DNA of 13,093 nucleotides from Actinomycetota bacterium. Its GTDB lineage: Bacteria; Actinomycetota; Thermoleophilia; Gaiellales; Gaiellaceae. The notes beneath the pieces were generated by a model. That model saw only the letters and a list, made by a program, of their open reading frames with translations. It was not told the DNA's origin and made no database searches. A program made the position numbers and the translations under genes. Location: NCBI GenBank assembly GCA_005883245.1, contig VAXT01000082.1:1-13093 (forward strand). Direction: 5' to 3'. Positions within the stretch are counted from its first letter, which is position 1, and every line of letters begins with the position of its first letter. Positions 6,552-13,093 of this stretch are shown piece by piece.

Positions 6552-6971
6552 ATGGCCGAGACGGTCGGCGGCAGCTGCCTCTGCGGAGGCGTGCAGTTCG
6601 AGGTCGAGCTCCCCTTCACACGGGCCGTCTACTGCCATTGCTCACGCTGCCGCAAGCACTCGGGCACGTTCGGGTCAATCGTCGGACACGTCCCGATGAG
6701 CCAGGTGCACGTGCTCCGGGGCGAGGAGCTGATCCGCGTCTTCGAGCCGCCGGGCGGGCGCGTGAAGGCGTTCTGCTCGGTCTGCGGGTCGAGCCTGTTC
6801 GGCGGCGCGTGGCCAAACGGCGAGATGGCTTCGATCCGGCTCGGGGCGTTCGACGACGATCCGCAAGTCCGGCCCATGCGCCACGCGTACGTCGATTCCC
6901 GCGCGCCCTGGGACGAGCTGCCCGACGACGGGCTCCCGCGCTACCCAGACGCGCCGCCGCCCAACGCGTAA
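6552..6971 (+). CDS. GFA/CENP-V-fold zinc protein (S-(hydroxymethyl)glutathione synthase-like family)
   Basis: A 139-residue single-domain protein of the GFA (glutathione-dependent formaldehyde-activating) family. The zinc-binding cysteines are in the family spacing: C9 and C11 (CLCG), C28, C30 and C33 (CHCSRCRK), and C75 and C78 (CSVCGSS). GAWPNG follows, as expected. The family name comes from one proposed formaldehyde-glutathione activity, but most members are uncharacterised and actinobacteria usually lack glutathione, so the true reaction is unknown. ATG at 6552 lies six bases after TAGACT, suggesting a leaderless mRNA. It is a single plus-strand gene, divergent from the DMT transporter and convergent with the ACP-GNAT gene, nine bases away. 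Confidence 0.9.
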   Translation: MAETVGGSCLCGGVQFEVELPFTRAVYCHCSRCRKHSGTFGSIVGHVPMSQVHVLRGEELIRVFEPPGGRVKAFCSVCGSSLFGGAWPNGEMASIRLGAFDDDPQVRPMRHAYVDSRAPWDELPDDGLPRYPDAPPPNA

Positions 6972-6980
6972 CCCGGCCGG

Positions 6981-7958
6981 TCAGAGGACCAGCCGCGGGC
7001 CGCGGCCGCGTTTGCCGCGGATCTGCCACGACCAGCGGCTGATACCGAGGACCCGCATCCGCCGAGCGCTGCCGACGATCCTGAACCTGAGCAGCTGCGT
7101 CGCCGCGGCGAGCATCGCCGTGTTGCCCTTCCAGACATGCGTGAGCTGTGTCCGAAAGCCTCGCTCTCGCGCCACGCGGAACGAGTAAGCGGCGAGGGCC
7201 AGCCCGATGCCCCGACCGCGGGCAGCTCGCGCCTCCGCCAGCAAGAAGCCGAAGCAGACGCCCGGGCTGTTCACTTCGACGTCCAGGCCGCCGCTTCCCG
7301 AGAGCAGGTCGACCGCCACGACCCGGTGGCCCACGCTCGCGACGAGCGCAATCGCACCCCGATCGACCTCCCGCTGAAATACCTTCGTCATGCGCCGGGC
7401 GTGGACCGGCGCCCAGAGGTCCGAAAGATCGGGGCGCTCCCCCGGGAGCAGAAGGCGAAACTCGATCCCGGGAGGCGGTGCGATTTCCGTCGAGATCTCC
7501 TCGTCGAGGCGGCGCTCGAGCAGGACATGCTGTGTGCGCGCGAAGAGAAAGCGCCTGGCGGGAGCGGCCATCCGAATCGCAGCCCAGGCAGCTCGGCCGG
7601 CCGAGCCCCGCCGCCGAAGCCGTTGCTCGAGTTGCTCCATCCGGCCGTGCAGTGCCGCGGAGTCCCCCTGCGCCGACAGAGTTGGGGCTGCCGCGGGCCT
7701 CGTGCTCCGCACGATCTCGGCCAGGTCGTTCACGGAAAGCGGCCCACGTTCGGTCCAGATGTCGTCTGAGAGCTCGACCCGGAAGGCTGCCTCGACGGCG
7801 CTCAGCAGGTTGACCAGCGCAAGCGAGTCGAGGCCCACGCCGAGCTCGCCCAACGGCTGGTCGAAAGGAATCTCGCGCTCGCTCCCGAGCAGGAGCTCGT
7901 CGCGGATGATCCGGGCGATTGCCCGCTCCACCGTCACCGGCTCAAGCGTCGAGGTCAT
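6981..7958 (-). CDS. Acyl carrier protein fused to a GNAT acyltransferase
   Basis: A 325-residue two-domain protein. Residues 8-86 form an acyl carrier domain: four-helix pattern with the phosphopantetheine site GLDSLALVNL, in which S45 is the attachment serine, then AAFRVELSDD. A basic, Ala/Arg-rich linker (about 100-155) follows. Residues 167-305 form a GNAT domain, with the cofactor loop ARAARGRGIGLAL (243-255) and the late WKGNTAMLAAATQLLRFRIVG block. A likely role is that the acyl group is loaded on the carrier by the ligase encoded just upstream and passed by the GNAT domain to an amine or hydroxyl, perhaps on a glycan; this is inference. ATG at 7958 overlaps the ligase stop as ATGA, with GGGAG just before it. 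It is the last gene of the operon starting with the sugar transferase. Confidence 0.85.
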   Translation of the reverse strand: MTSTLEPVTVERAIARIIRDELLLGSEREIPFDQPLGELGVGLDSLALVNLLSAVEAAFRVELSDDIWTERGPLSVNDLAEIVRSTRPAAAPTLSAQGDSAALHGRMEQLEQRLRRRGSAGRAAWAAIRMAAPARRFLFARTQHVLLERRLDEEISTEIAPPPGIEFRLLLPGERPDLSDLWAPVHARRMTKVFQREVDRGAIALVASVGHRVVAVDLLSGSGGLDVEVNSPGVCFGFLLAEARAARGRGIGLALAAYSFRVARERGFRTQLTHVWKGNTAMLAAATQLLRFRIVGSARRMRVLGISRWSWQIRGKRGRGPRLVL

Positions 7959-9313
7959 CGACTCCCAGGCGGCTCGACTTCGCCGGCGGGACGTGAGAGC
8001 GAAACGACGGCGTAGACGACCTCCTCGTCGCGTCCGTCCGGGAATCCGATGACGGCGGCCTCTCTGACGGCGGGGTGACGCTCCAGCGTCGCCGAGACCT
8101 CGGTCGGCGAGACCTTCAGCCCGCCAATGTTGATCATCGCGTCGCGGCGGCCGACGAGGGTCAGGAAGCCATCGGAATCCATGCGGCCGATGTCTCCAGT
8201 GCGGAAGACGCCGTCCCTGAGCGGCGACCGGCCGTCCGGCGCGCCGAGAACGTAGCCGCGCGCAACTGCGGCGCTCGCCACGACGACCTCGCCCTCCGAG
8301 CCCGGCGGCACGGGACGCCCTTCCTCGACGAGGCTGACTTCGACTCCTGACATCGGCCTGCCCACCGAGGCCGGCCGAGCAGCCACCTCAGGCGGGAGGT
8401 GGGTCGTCACGGCGCCGGTCTCCGAGCTGCCATAGTGCTGGCAGATGGGAGCGCCGAAGCGGCCCCTGAACGCTGTGACGGTCTCCGGCGCCAGTGGAGC
8501 GGTGCACGAGAGGAGCCAGCGCACCCCCGAGAGGTCGGGCACTTTGTCGATTTGTGGCGTCAGGAAGGCTCGGTACTGGGCCGGCACGCCGAGGAAAGCC
8601 GCGACCCGATAGGCGAGCCTGCGCAATGTCCGGCGGGGCACGAAGGCGTCCTCGAGCACTAGCGTCGACCCGGAATAGAGAGTCGGAAGGACACCTAGAT
8701 CGAAGCCATAGCTATGGAACAGCGGAACTCCGGAGAGGATTCGATCGCCTCGTCCGAGCTCGAGGGTCGTCGTGACGCTCTCCGCCTCGGCGAGCAGATT
8801 CTCGGCGCTCAAGGCGATGCCTTTCGGCTCCGCAGTAGATCCTGAGCTGAACTTGATGAGCACCTCGTCGCCGCTCGCCGGTCGAACATCGTCAGTGACT
8901 CTCGGCACCATGACGCGGAGCCCGTCCGCAGCAGAGGCGTGTGCGATCGGTATCGCCGCGGCAATCCTTGGCCCCGCCTCGGCCTCCGCGACGATGCTCG
9001 AGAGCCCGACTCCTTCCGCGATCGCCTTCAGCTCGGTCCGCCCGTACTGGGGCGGAAGGAGCGCGACGGTCGCGTCGAGGCGGCAGAGCGCGAGGAAGGC
9101 GGCTGGGAAGAGCGGCGAGTTGCCGAGCGCTAGACCGGCTACGCGGCCCTCGCGCACGCCGGACTCGAAGAACCGCGTCGCGAGCCCGTCAGCCTGATTC
9201 CAGAGCTCGCCGAACCCCAGCTCGACGCCCGCCGTCTCGACCGCGACCTGCTCCCCGAGGCTCCCGGTGCGAGCCTGAAACGCATCCCAGAGTTGCGACG
9301 AAGAGCCGGCCAC
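7955..9313 (-). CDS. Acyl-AMP ligase (ANL superfamily) with truncated C-terminal domain
   Basis: A 452-residue adenylate-forming enzyme expected to activate a carboxylic acid as acyl-AMP and load a carrier. Core motifs are present: A3 FSSGSTAEPKG (155-165), VPLFHSYG (196-203), A5 HYGSSETG (293-300), A7 RTGDIG (371-376) and the hinge/A8 GRRDAMINIGGLKVSP (388-403). It then ends about 62 residues after the hinge, whereas the family's C-terminal domain usually runs for 110-130 and ends with the catalytic lysine in a PTGK-type A10 motif, which is absent. The downstream DNA goes straight into the ACP-GNAT gene (ATGA overlap), so no lost segment remains. The start is GTG at 9313, 36 bases after the small membrane gene. 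The substrate is unknown; loading the neighbouring carrier domain is the natural inference. Confidence 0.87.
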   Translation of the reverse strand: MAGSSSQLWDAFQARTGSLGEQVAVETAGVELGFGELWNQADGLATRFFESGVREGRVAGLALGNSPLFPAAFLALCRLDATVALLPPQYGRTELKAIAEGVGLSSIVAEAEAGPRIAAAIPIAHASAADGLRVMVPRVTDDVRPASGDEVLIKFSSGSTAEPKGIALSAENLLAEAESVTTTLELGRGDRILSGVPLFHSYGFDLGVLPTLYSGSTLVLEDAFVPRRTLRRLAYRVAAFLGVPAQYRAFLTPQIDKVPDLSGVRWLLSCTAPLAPETVTAFRGRFGAPICQHYGSSETGAVTTHLPPEVAARPASVGRPMSGVEVSLVEEGRPVPPGSEGEVVVASAAVARGYVLGAPDGRSPLRDGVFRTGDIGRMDSDGFLTLVGRRDAMINIGGLKVSPTEVSATLERHPAVREAAVIGFPDGRDEEVVYAVVSLSRPAGEVEPPGSR

Positions 9314-9349
9314 GCGGTCACCGGCCCCTGGCCAAGTCGTGGGCTGCGT

Positions 9350-9622
9350 CTAGATCAGGCCGAACGCAAGGCCGATCAGCACCCAGATCAGCACCAAGGC
9401 GAGCAGGACCCAGAGCAGGAAGGCCGACTCGCTTACCGGGAGCCACTTGATCTCCACCTCTTCGACAAGGAACCAGGTTCGTCTCGTCCGACGGGCCTTC
9501 GGATCGCGTTCGACGACCTCGCCGCGCACGGCTCGAGCAGGGTCTTCGGTGCGGTTGCCCTCCGCATCGAAGTACGCCGTCTCGAGCACCGGCGGCTGCT
9601 CGCGCTGTCGCTTCCCAGCCAT
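9350..9622 (-). CDS. Small single-helix membrane protein, unknown function
   Basis: A 90-residue protein that I do not recognise. Residues 1-60 are charged and hydrophilic, with an Arg/Lys-rich patch (PKARRTRRTW, 41-50). Residues about 67-89 form one strongly hydrophobic helix at the very C-terminus (LLWVLLALVLIWVLIGLAFGL), giving a tail-anchored layout with the N-terminus probably in the cytoplasm. ATG at 9622 begins a compact reading frame whose composition fits a real membrane protein, and its position between the sugar transferase (42 bases upstream) and the acyl ligase (36 bases downstream), all on the minus strand, supports it as an operon member. A TAAGAT hexamer 15 bases upstream of the ATG could be an internal promoter. 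It may tether or regulate a glycan-assembly enzyme, which is only a guess. Confidence 0.72.
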   Translation of the reverse strand: MAGKRQREQPPVLETAYFDAEGNRTEDPARAVRGEVVERDPKARRTRRTWFLVEEVEIKWLPVSESAFLLWVLLALVLIWVLIGLAFGLI

Positions 9623-9664
9623 TGACTGCAGCGTGGAATCTTACTGCGGGCGCCCGCGGTCACC

Positions 9665-11068
9665 TCAGCGTCCTGGATGGAAGAGCAGTGCCGAGAATGT
9701 CTTCACGCAAATCGCGAGGTCGACCGTGAGATTCCGGTGACGCAGGTACCAGAGGTCGTAGGAGAGTCGGTCCGCGGCACTCTCGGAATCGGAGGCGTAG
9801 TCGCACCGCAGCTGGGCCCAGCCGGTGATGCCCGGCTTGATCAACACACGGCGGGCCTGAAAGGGAACCGTCGTCTCGAGGATGCGCACGAACTCCGGGC
9901 GTTCCGGGCGCGGGCCGACGATCGACATCTCACCCTTGAGCACATTCCAGAGCTGGGGGAGCTCGTCGAGGTGGGTCCTCCGAAGCACTCTGCCCGAGGG
10001 AGTCACGCGCGTGTCGTTCTCTTCGGCGTAGACGGGAGTTCCGGGCGCCTCGGCGTCCTCGTCCATCGTCCGGAACTTGAACATCGTGAATAGTCTGCCG
10101 CTCTCTCCGACTCGTACCTGTCGATAGATGATCCGCCCTGGAGTTCGGCGCACGAAGAGGACTATGAACGGCACGAGCGGCGCCGCGAACAGCATCCCCA
10201 GACCGGCGACGACGATGTCGAAGACGCGTTTTGCGAACCGGCTGTACGTCCGCTGGTGGAGGTGCAGGATGCTCATGAACCAGCCGGATGTCAGGTGCTG
10301 GAGGGGAACCCAGCCGAAGGCGTGCTCGAAAAAGTGCGTGACGCCGATGACCCTGAAGCCGCTCGAGGCCACGTCCAGCAGGGACTCCAGCGCTTTCTCC
10401 GACCCGTTGCCTTCTGCGAGGACGATCAGGTCCGGCCTCTGAGCCTCGACGATCTCAGAGAGGTCGGCGACGCCCCCGAGCACTGGGAGGGCAGCATCCG
10501 CGTCGTTCCGGGCGTGGTCGTCGACGACGCCCAACACCGTGAACGGAGCGTCCGGCGAATGCTCGGCGGTCTCGGCGATGTCTCTCGCCCAGCTGCTCGT
10601 TCCGACCACGAGCACGCGCCGTTTCGCCGCCACCTGCCGTCGCGAGACCGCTTCCCACACCGCCAACAGGCCGAAGACCGACACTGCCATCAGCGCGAGC
10701 GTCGAGGCCTGGAGATCCATCCCGGGCAGAGGGATCCAGAAGGTGAGGGCCGAGACGACGACCAGGCCGGTCAAGGTGCCTACGGCGGCGGGGACGGCGG
10801 GCCCCAACGTGAACGGGACGGCGCAGAACGCGCTCCGGATCGTGACGAACCAGACCGCAGTGACGAGCGCGGCGGCGGGGAGGGTGGCCGCGGGCGAGGA
10901 AGCGTCTGCCGCGGTGAGGAGAAGGACCGGGACCGCGATGGTGATCGCTCGACCGAGTTCGGCGACCCATCTCGCGTCGATCCGGTCGACGAGAGCCGGA
11001 ATCGAAGGCGCGATCGGCCCACTGCGGGTGCGGACCGCGAGCCCTGATTCATGCATGGGAACCGCCAA
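9665..11068 (-). CDS. Polyprenyl-phosphate sugar-1-phosphate transferase (initiating glycosyltransferase)
   Basis: A 467-residue membrane enzyme expected to transfer a sugar 1-phosphate from a nucleotide sugar to undecaprenyl phosphate, the first step of exopolysaccharide or glycan assembly at the inner membrane. Four N-terminal helices (about 37-141) precede a Rossmann-like cytosolic domain starting KRRVLVVGTSSWARDIA (150-166). A fifth hydrophobic segment (about 281-306) leads into the catalytic domain: RQVRVGESGRLF, KFRTM (331-335), DELPQLWNVLKGEMSIVGPRP (368-388) and PGITGWAQ (412-419). I prefer TTG at 11068, five bases after AGGAGG; ATG at 11056 and a farther TTG at 11113 are alternatives. 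It opens the minus operon and is divergent from the kinase gene. The sugar cannot be assigned. Confidence 0.93.
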   Translation of the reverse strand: MAVPMHESGLAVRTRSGPIAPSIPALVDRIDARWVAELGRAITIAVPVLLLTAADASSPAATLPAAALVTAVWFVTIRSAFCAVPFTLGPAVPAAVGTLTGLVVVSALTFWIPLPGMDLQASTLALMAVSVFGLLAVWEAVSRRQVAAKRRVLVVGTSSWARDIAETAEHSPDAPFTVLGVVDDHARNDADAALPVLGGVADLSEIVEAQRPDLIVLAEGNGSEKALESLLDVASSGFRVIGVTHFFEHAFGWVPLQHLTSGWFMSILHLHQRTYSRFAKRVFDIVVAGLGMLFAAPLVPFIVLFVRRTPGRIIYRQVRVGESGRLFTMFKFRTMDEDAEAPGTPVYAEENDTRVTPSGRVLRRTHLDELPQLWNVLKGEMSIVGPRPERPEFVRILETTVPFQARRVLIKPGITGWAQLRCDYASDSESAADRLSYDLWYLRHRNLTVDLAICVKTFSALLFHPGR

Positions 11069-11096
11069 TCCCTCCTCCTCTCCCTCAGTCCATATA
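11066..11096 (-). promoter_or_regulatory. Ribosome site and possible -10 of the sugar transferase gene
   Basis: On the minus strand GAGGAGGAGG (11080 to 11071) precedes TTG at 11068, with AGGAGG five bases away; this decides the start over ATG at 11056. TATATG (11096 to 11091) could be the -10 element, giving a short leader. No good -35 was found. Confidence 0.5.
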
Positions 11097-11104
11097 CCCA
11101 AGTC

Positions 11105-11119
11105 GGCTCGCAACGAGCC
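11105..11119. repeat. Perfect 6-bp inverted repeat between the divergent glycan operons
   Basis: GGCTCG (11105-11110) and CGAGCC (11114-11119) are perfect inverse complements around the triplet CAA. It lies between the sugar transferase start (11068) and the kinase start (11157), next to TTGACC (11121-11126) on the plus strand. A regulator binding here could control both operons; alternatively it is a chance dyad. Confidence 0.4.
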
Positions 11120-11156
11120 CTTGACCCTTCTCCGGTCTGATATCCATGCTGGTCGG

Positions 11157-11711
11157 GTGCGTCACGTCGCGATCCTCGGTCCCCCGGGTGCCGGCAAGTC
11201 ACGGCTCGCACGCGAGCTTTCCCGTGCGCTGGATCTACCGGTCGTTCACCTCGACCAGCTCTATTGGAAGCCCGGGTGGGTCCCGGCGACGCCCTCCGAC
11301 TGGGAGGCCATCCAGCGGCGCGAGCGCGAGCGTGACTCGTGGGTGGTCGAGGGGCTCCAGGAGGAGCGGGCTATACCGGGCCCCTGGTTGGACCAGGCGG
11401 ACACCATCGTGTTCCTCGACGTATCGCCCGTTGTCTGTACCTGGCGCATGGTGAAGCGGCGTCTGGACTCGAGGCCGGGTCCGGATCTGCCCGAAGACTG
11501 CGAGCCTGCGCCCCTGCACCGTGCCTTCCCAAAGGTCGTGCGTTTCCTCTGGCTGTACCGAAGCACGGTGCGCGCCGGTGTCCTCGCGGAGCTCGCTCGC
11601 CGCGGCGCGAGCCAGCAGGTGGCGGTGCTGCGCGGCGACGACGACGTGCGAGGGTTTCTGGCCAAGGCGACGGCTCAACAGGCAGCGCTTGGGGAATCTC
11701 TATTGGCGTGA
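11157..11711 (+). CDS. P-loop kinase, adenylate-kinase-like (FlaR/topology-modulation family)
   Basis: A 184-residue nucleotide-binding protein. The Walker A loop GPPGAGKS (8-15) follows the first strand HVAIL. The family-typical HLDQLYWKPGW (31-41) comes next, then WVVEG (62-66), the Walker B-like strand TIVFLDVSP (83-91) and an Arg-rich lid region (R97 to R106). This is the layout of small kinases annotated as DNA topology modulation protein FlaR or adenylate-kinase-like. The true substrate is unknown for most of them. Start GTG at 11157 places the P-loop strand at residue 3; a nearby ATG at 11146 is out of frame. No good ribosome site is present. The stop overlaps the next gene's start as GTGA, so it heads the plus operon. 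A role in glycan synthesis is inferred only from position. Confidence 0.82.
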   Translation: MRHVAILGPPGAGKSRLARELSRALDLPVVHLDQLYWKPGWVPATPSDWEAIQRRERERDSWVVEGLQEERAIPGPWLDQADTIVFLDVSPVVCTWRMVKRRLDSRPGPDLPEDCEPAPLHRAFPKVVRFLWLYRSTVRAGVLAELARRGASQQVAVLRGDDDVRGFLAKATAQQAALGESLLA

Positions 11712-12789
11712 GCGTGGCCACAGCCCTGACCGGACTGACGTTCGAGAAAATTTCAACGGAGGAGGAGTTCGCCGCACTCGGCGACTCGTGGAACGAACTC
11801 GTGCGCGCCATGCCGCGCCCTAGCCCACACCTCCTTCATCAATGGCTGCTCGCCTGGTGGCGGCACTACGGTACGGGCAACGAATTGGCCGTTCACGTCG
11901 CCCATCGCGGCAACGAGCTCGTCGGCGCGCTGCCTCTCTGCGTGCGGCGCCGACACGGGCTCCGCGTTCTCAGCTTCCTAGGCGCCGAGCAGATCGCGCT
12001 TGCAGACCTACTGCTTGCCGAGGACGAGGGAGCTGAGGTGGGAGCCGAGCTCGCGAAGCATGGGGCTTCGACAGGACACGACTTCGCCGACTTCCACGGC
12101 CTACCGTCTTCGAGCCGCTTCGCCGCCGCACTCGGCCCCTCCCGACTCGAGCTGATCGTCCGCGCCGAGGCGCCCGTGCTCGAGCTCAACGGCAGCGAGT
12201 GGGAGACCGTATACCGGACCCGCCTCTCGTCCAAGCACCGCGGTCTGCATCGTCGGCGCTGCCGTCAGCTCGCGCGGCTCGGGACGATCCAGACGACCGT
12301 GGCCCGGACGCGCGACGAGCTCGCACCGGCGCTCGAGGTGGCCTTCGAGCTACATGCCCTCCGTTGGCGCGGCAGACCGGACCGCTCCGGCTCAAGCTCG
12401 ACGGACGACCGATTGCGTTCGTCTACTACCTCGCGCTCGAGGGCACTATGTACTGCTATCGGCTCGCCTTTGATCCCGAGTTCCAGCGCTTCTCCCCAGG
12501 TCTCGTGAACAGGTACGACGCACTGGAGAACGCCTTCGCCGAGGGCGTGACACGGGTCGAGTTTCTCGGCGGCATGGAGCGCTACAAGATGGAGCTCGCC
12601 GACCGGACGGAGCCGCTCTTCGAAGGGCTCGGGTTGCCACAGAGCCTCGCCGGCAGACTCGTGGTCTCAGGACGACTGAACGGAATCCGCCTGCGCAGGT
12701 ATGTGAAGCGGTCGTCGGCGATCCGACACTTCTACTACGAAGGTCTTGCGCCGGCCCGGCGGCTCTTCCGCATCGGGACCGGGTCGTGA
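11708..12789 (+). pseudogene. BioF2/FemAB-type acetyltransferase, frame-disrupted with apparent internal deletion
   Basis: The N-terminal part reads from GTG at 11708 (GTGA overlap with the kinase stop) for about 225 codons: EEEFAALGDSWNELV, HLLHQWLLAWWRHYG, LVGALPLCVRRR, and ends in ELHALRWRGRPDRSG near 12393. The C-terminal part lies in another frame from about 12380 to the TGA at 12787: LRLKLDGRPIAFVYY, YRLAFDPEFQRFSPG, EGVTRVEFLGGMERYKME. Joined, they match the acetyltransferase_6 (BioF2-like) family found in exopolysaccharide loci. However, roughly 30 residues expected between 'RWRGR' and 'LRLKLDGRP' are missing, so a non-triplet deletion near 12370-12395 fits better than a one-base slip. 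The uncorrected first frame stops at 12506-12508. It is either a recent pseudogene or an assembly error. Confidence 0.75.
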
Positions 12790-13093
12790 GCACCGCGTTT
12801 TATCTCGCAAAGGCGGGCAGCACGCGGGCCCGCTCGGCTGCATGGCTCATGCGCACGCGCGGTCGCCTCGACACGAGCGGCCTGCGGATCCTCTTCTACC
12901 ACCGCGTCTCCGACGATAGGGACGCGCTCGCCGTTACGCCCAGTTCGTTCGCCGAGCAGATGGACTACCTGGCCTCTGAGGCGTACCGGGTCGTCGACGT
13001 CCTGTCCGCGATCGACCTCCTCGACTCGGGCAAGCCGCTCGCGCGAACCGTTGCCCTGACGTTCGACGACGGCTTCCTCGACGTCGGGGAGCA
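12786..13093 (+). CDS. Polysaccharide deacetylase (NodB domain), cut by window edge
   Basis: The frame opens at GTG 12786, overlapping the preceding stop as GTGA, and runs 102 codons to the window edge without a stop. After a basic N-terminal stretch (about 1-34) it shows ILFYHRVSDD (37-46), SSFAEQMDYLASEAYRVVDV (55-74), and the first NodB motif VALTFDDGFLD (89-99), whose paired aspartates bind the metal and act as base. This family removes N-acetyl groups from GlcNAc-containing polysaccharides. The N-terminus lacks a clear signal peptide, so its side of the membrane cannot be judged. It is third in the plus operon with the kinase and the broken acetyltransferase, matching a glycan-modification role. 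Confidence 0.88.
   Translation, partial: MSTAFYLAKAGSTRARSAAWLMRTRGRLDTSGLRILFYHRVSDDRDALAVTPSSFAEQMDYLASEAYRVVDVLSAIDLLDSGKPLARTVALTFDDGFLDVGE

Noticed and set aside
5489..6619. N-terminal extension of radA giving an 825-residue protein
   Set aside because: The extra residues are the DMT transporter read in the wrong frame. RadA proteins start at the zinc finger, which follows ATG 5488 directly.
6972..7020. Clustered CCGCGG/CCGGCCGG palindromes at the convergent GFA and ACP-GNAT ends
   Set aside because: They are mostly Arg/Gly codons of the ACP-GNAT C-terminus, with no single stable stem and no T-tract, so I do not call a terminator.
9646..9657. 12-base palindrome GCGGGCGCCCGC after the sugar transferase stop
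   Set aside because: It leaves at most a 4-bp stem with a 4-base loop and no T-run. Such GC palindromes are common by chance here.
10256..11047. Plus-strand open frame opposite the sugar transferase
   Set aside because: Composition is low complexity (Arg, Asp, Glu, Gly) and the opposite strand encodes a complete family with membrane helices and catalytic motifs.
11757..11770. GGAGGAGGAG resembling a ribosome site inside the acetyltransferase gene
   Set aside because: It encodes the Glu-rich TEEEF of the N-terminal domain and no suitable in-frame start follows at the right distance.

Overview
The window is high-GC DNA with very tight gene packing. Several same-strand neighbours overlap by four bases (GTGA or ATGA), GTG and TTG starts are common, and several genes seem to have leaderless transcripts. 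Together with a CarD regulator beside ispD/ispF and a RadA, this suggests an actinobacterium. Something like Thermoleophilia (Gaiellales/Solirubrobacterales) is my best guess, but that placement is an inference. No rRNA, tRNA, CRISPR array, transposase or phage gene was seen.

Left half (1-7000) is mostly housekeeping. A minus-strand operon reads ispD (1806-2480), a HisJ-like PHP phosphatase (1015-1809), ispF (533-1018) and a GNAT acetyltransferase (1-531, cut by the window edge). ispD and ispF act in the MEP isoprenoid pathway; the phosphatase sits between them. A plus-strand proline iminopeptidase (2515-3462) lies between ispD and carD. Then come carD (3478-3999, minus), radA (4142-5488, minus), an EamA/DMT transporter (5614-6525, minus) and, divergent from it, a small GFA/CENP-V-fold zinc protein (6552-6971, plus). 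The 26 bases between those last two start codons form one near-perfect dyad carrying two mirror-image -10-like hexamers. The same motif precedes radA and, more weakly, ispD.

Right half (6981-13093) looks like an accessory cell-surface glycan locus built as two divergent operons around 11069-11156. The minus operon encodes a membrane polyprenyl-phosphate sugar-1-phosphate transferase (9665-11068), a 90-residue one-helix membrane protein (9350-9622), an acyl-AMP ligase whose C-terminal domain stops before its catalytic-lysine region (7955-9313), and an acyl carrier protein fused to a GNAT acyltransferase (6981-7958). The plus operon encodes a FlaR-like P-loop kinase (11157-11711), a BioF2/FemAB-type acetyltransferase broken by a frame change with an apparent internal deletion (11708-12789), and the start of a NodB polysaccharide deacetylase (12786 to the edge). 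The inferred scheme is that the sugar transferase starts a lipid-linked glycan, the deacetylase exposes amines, and the ligase/ACP-GNAT pair adds an acyl group. The gene set recalls exosortase-associated exopolysaccharide clusters, but no exosortase is visible here.
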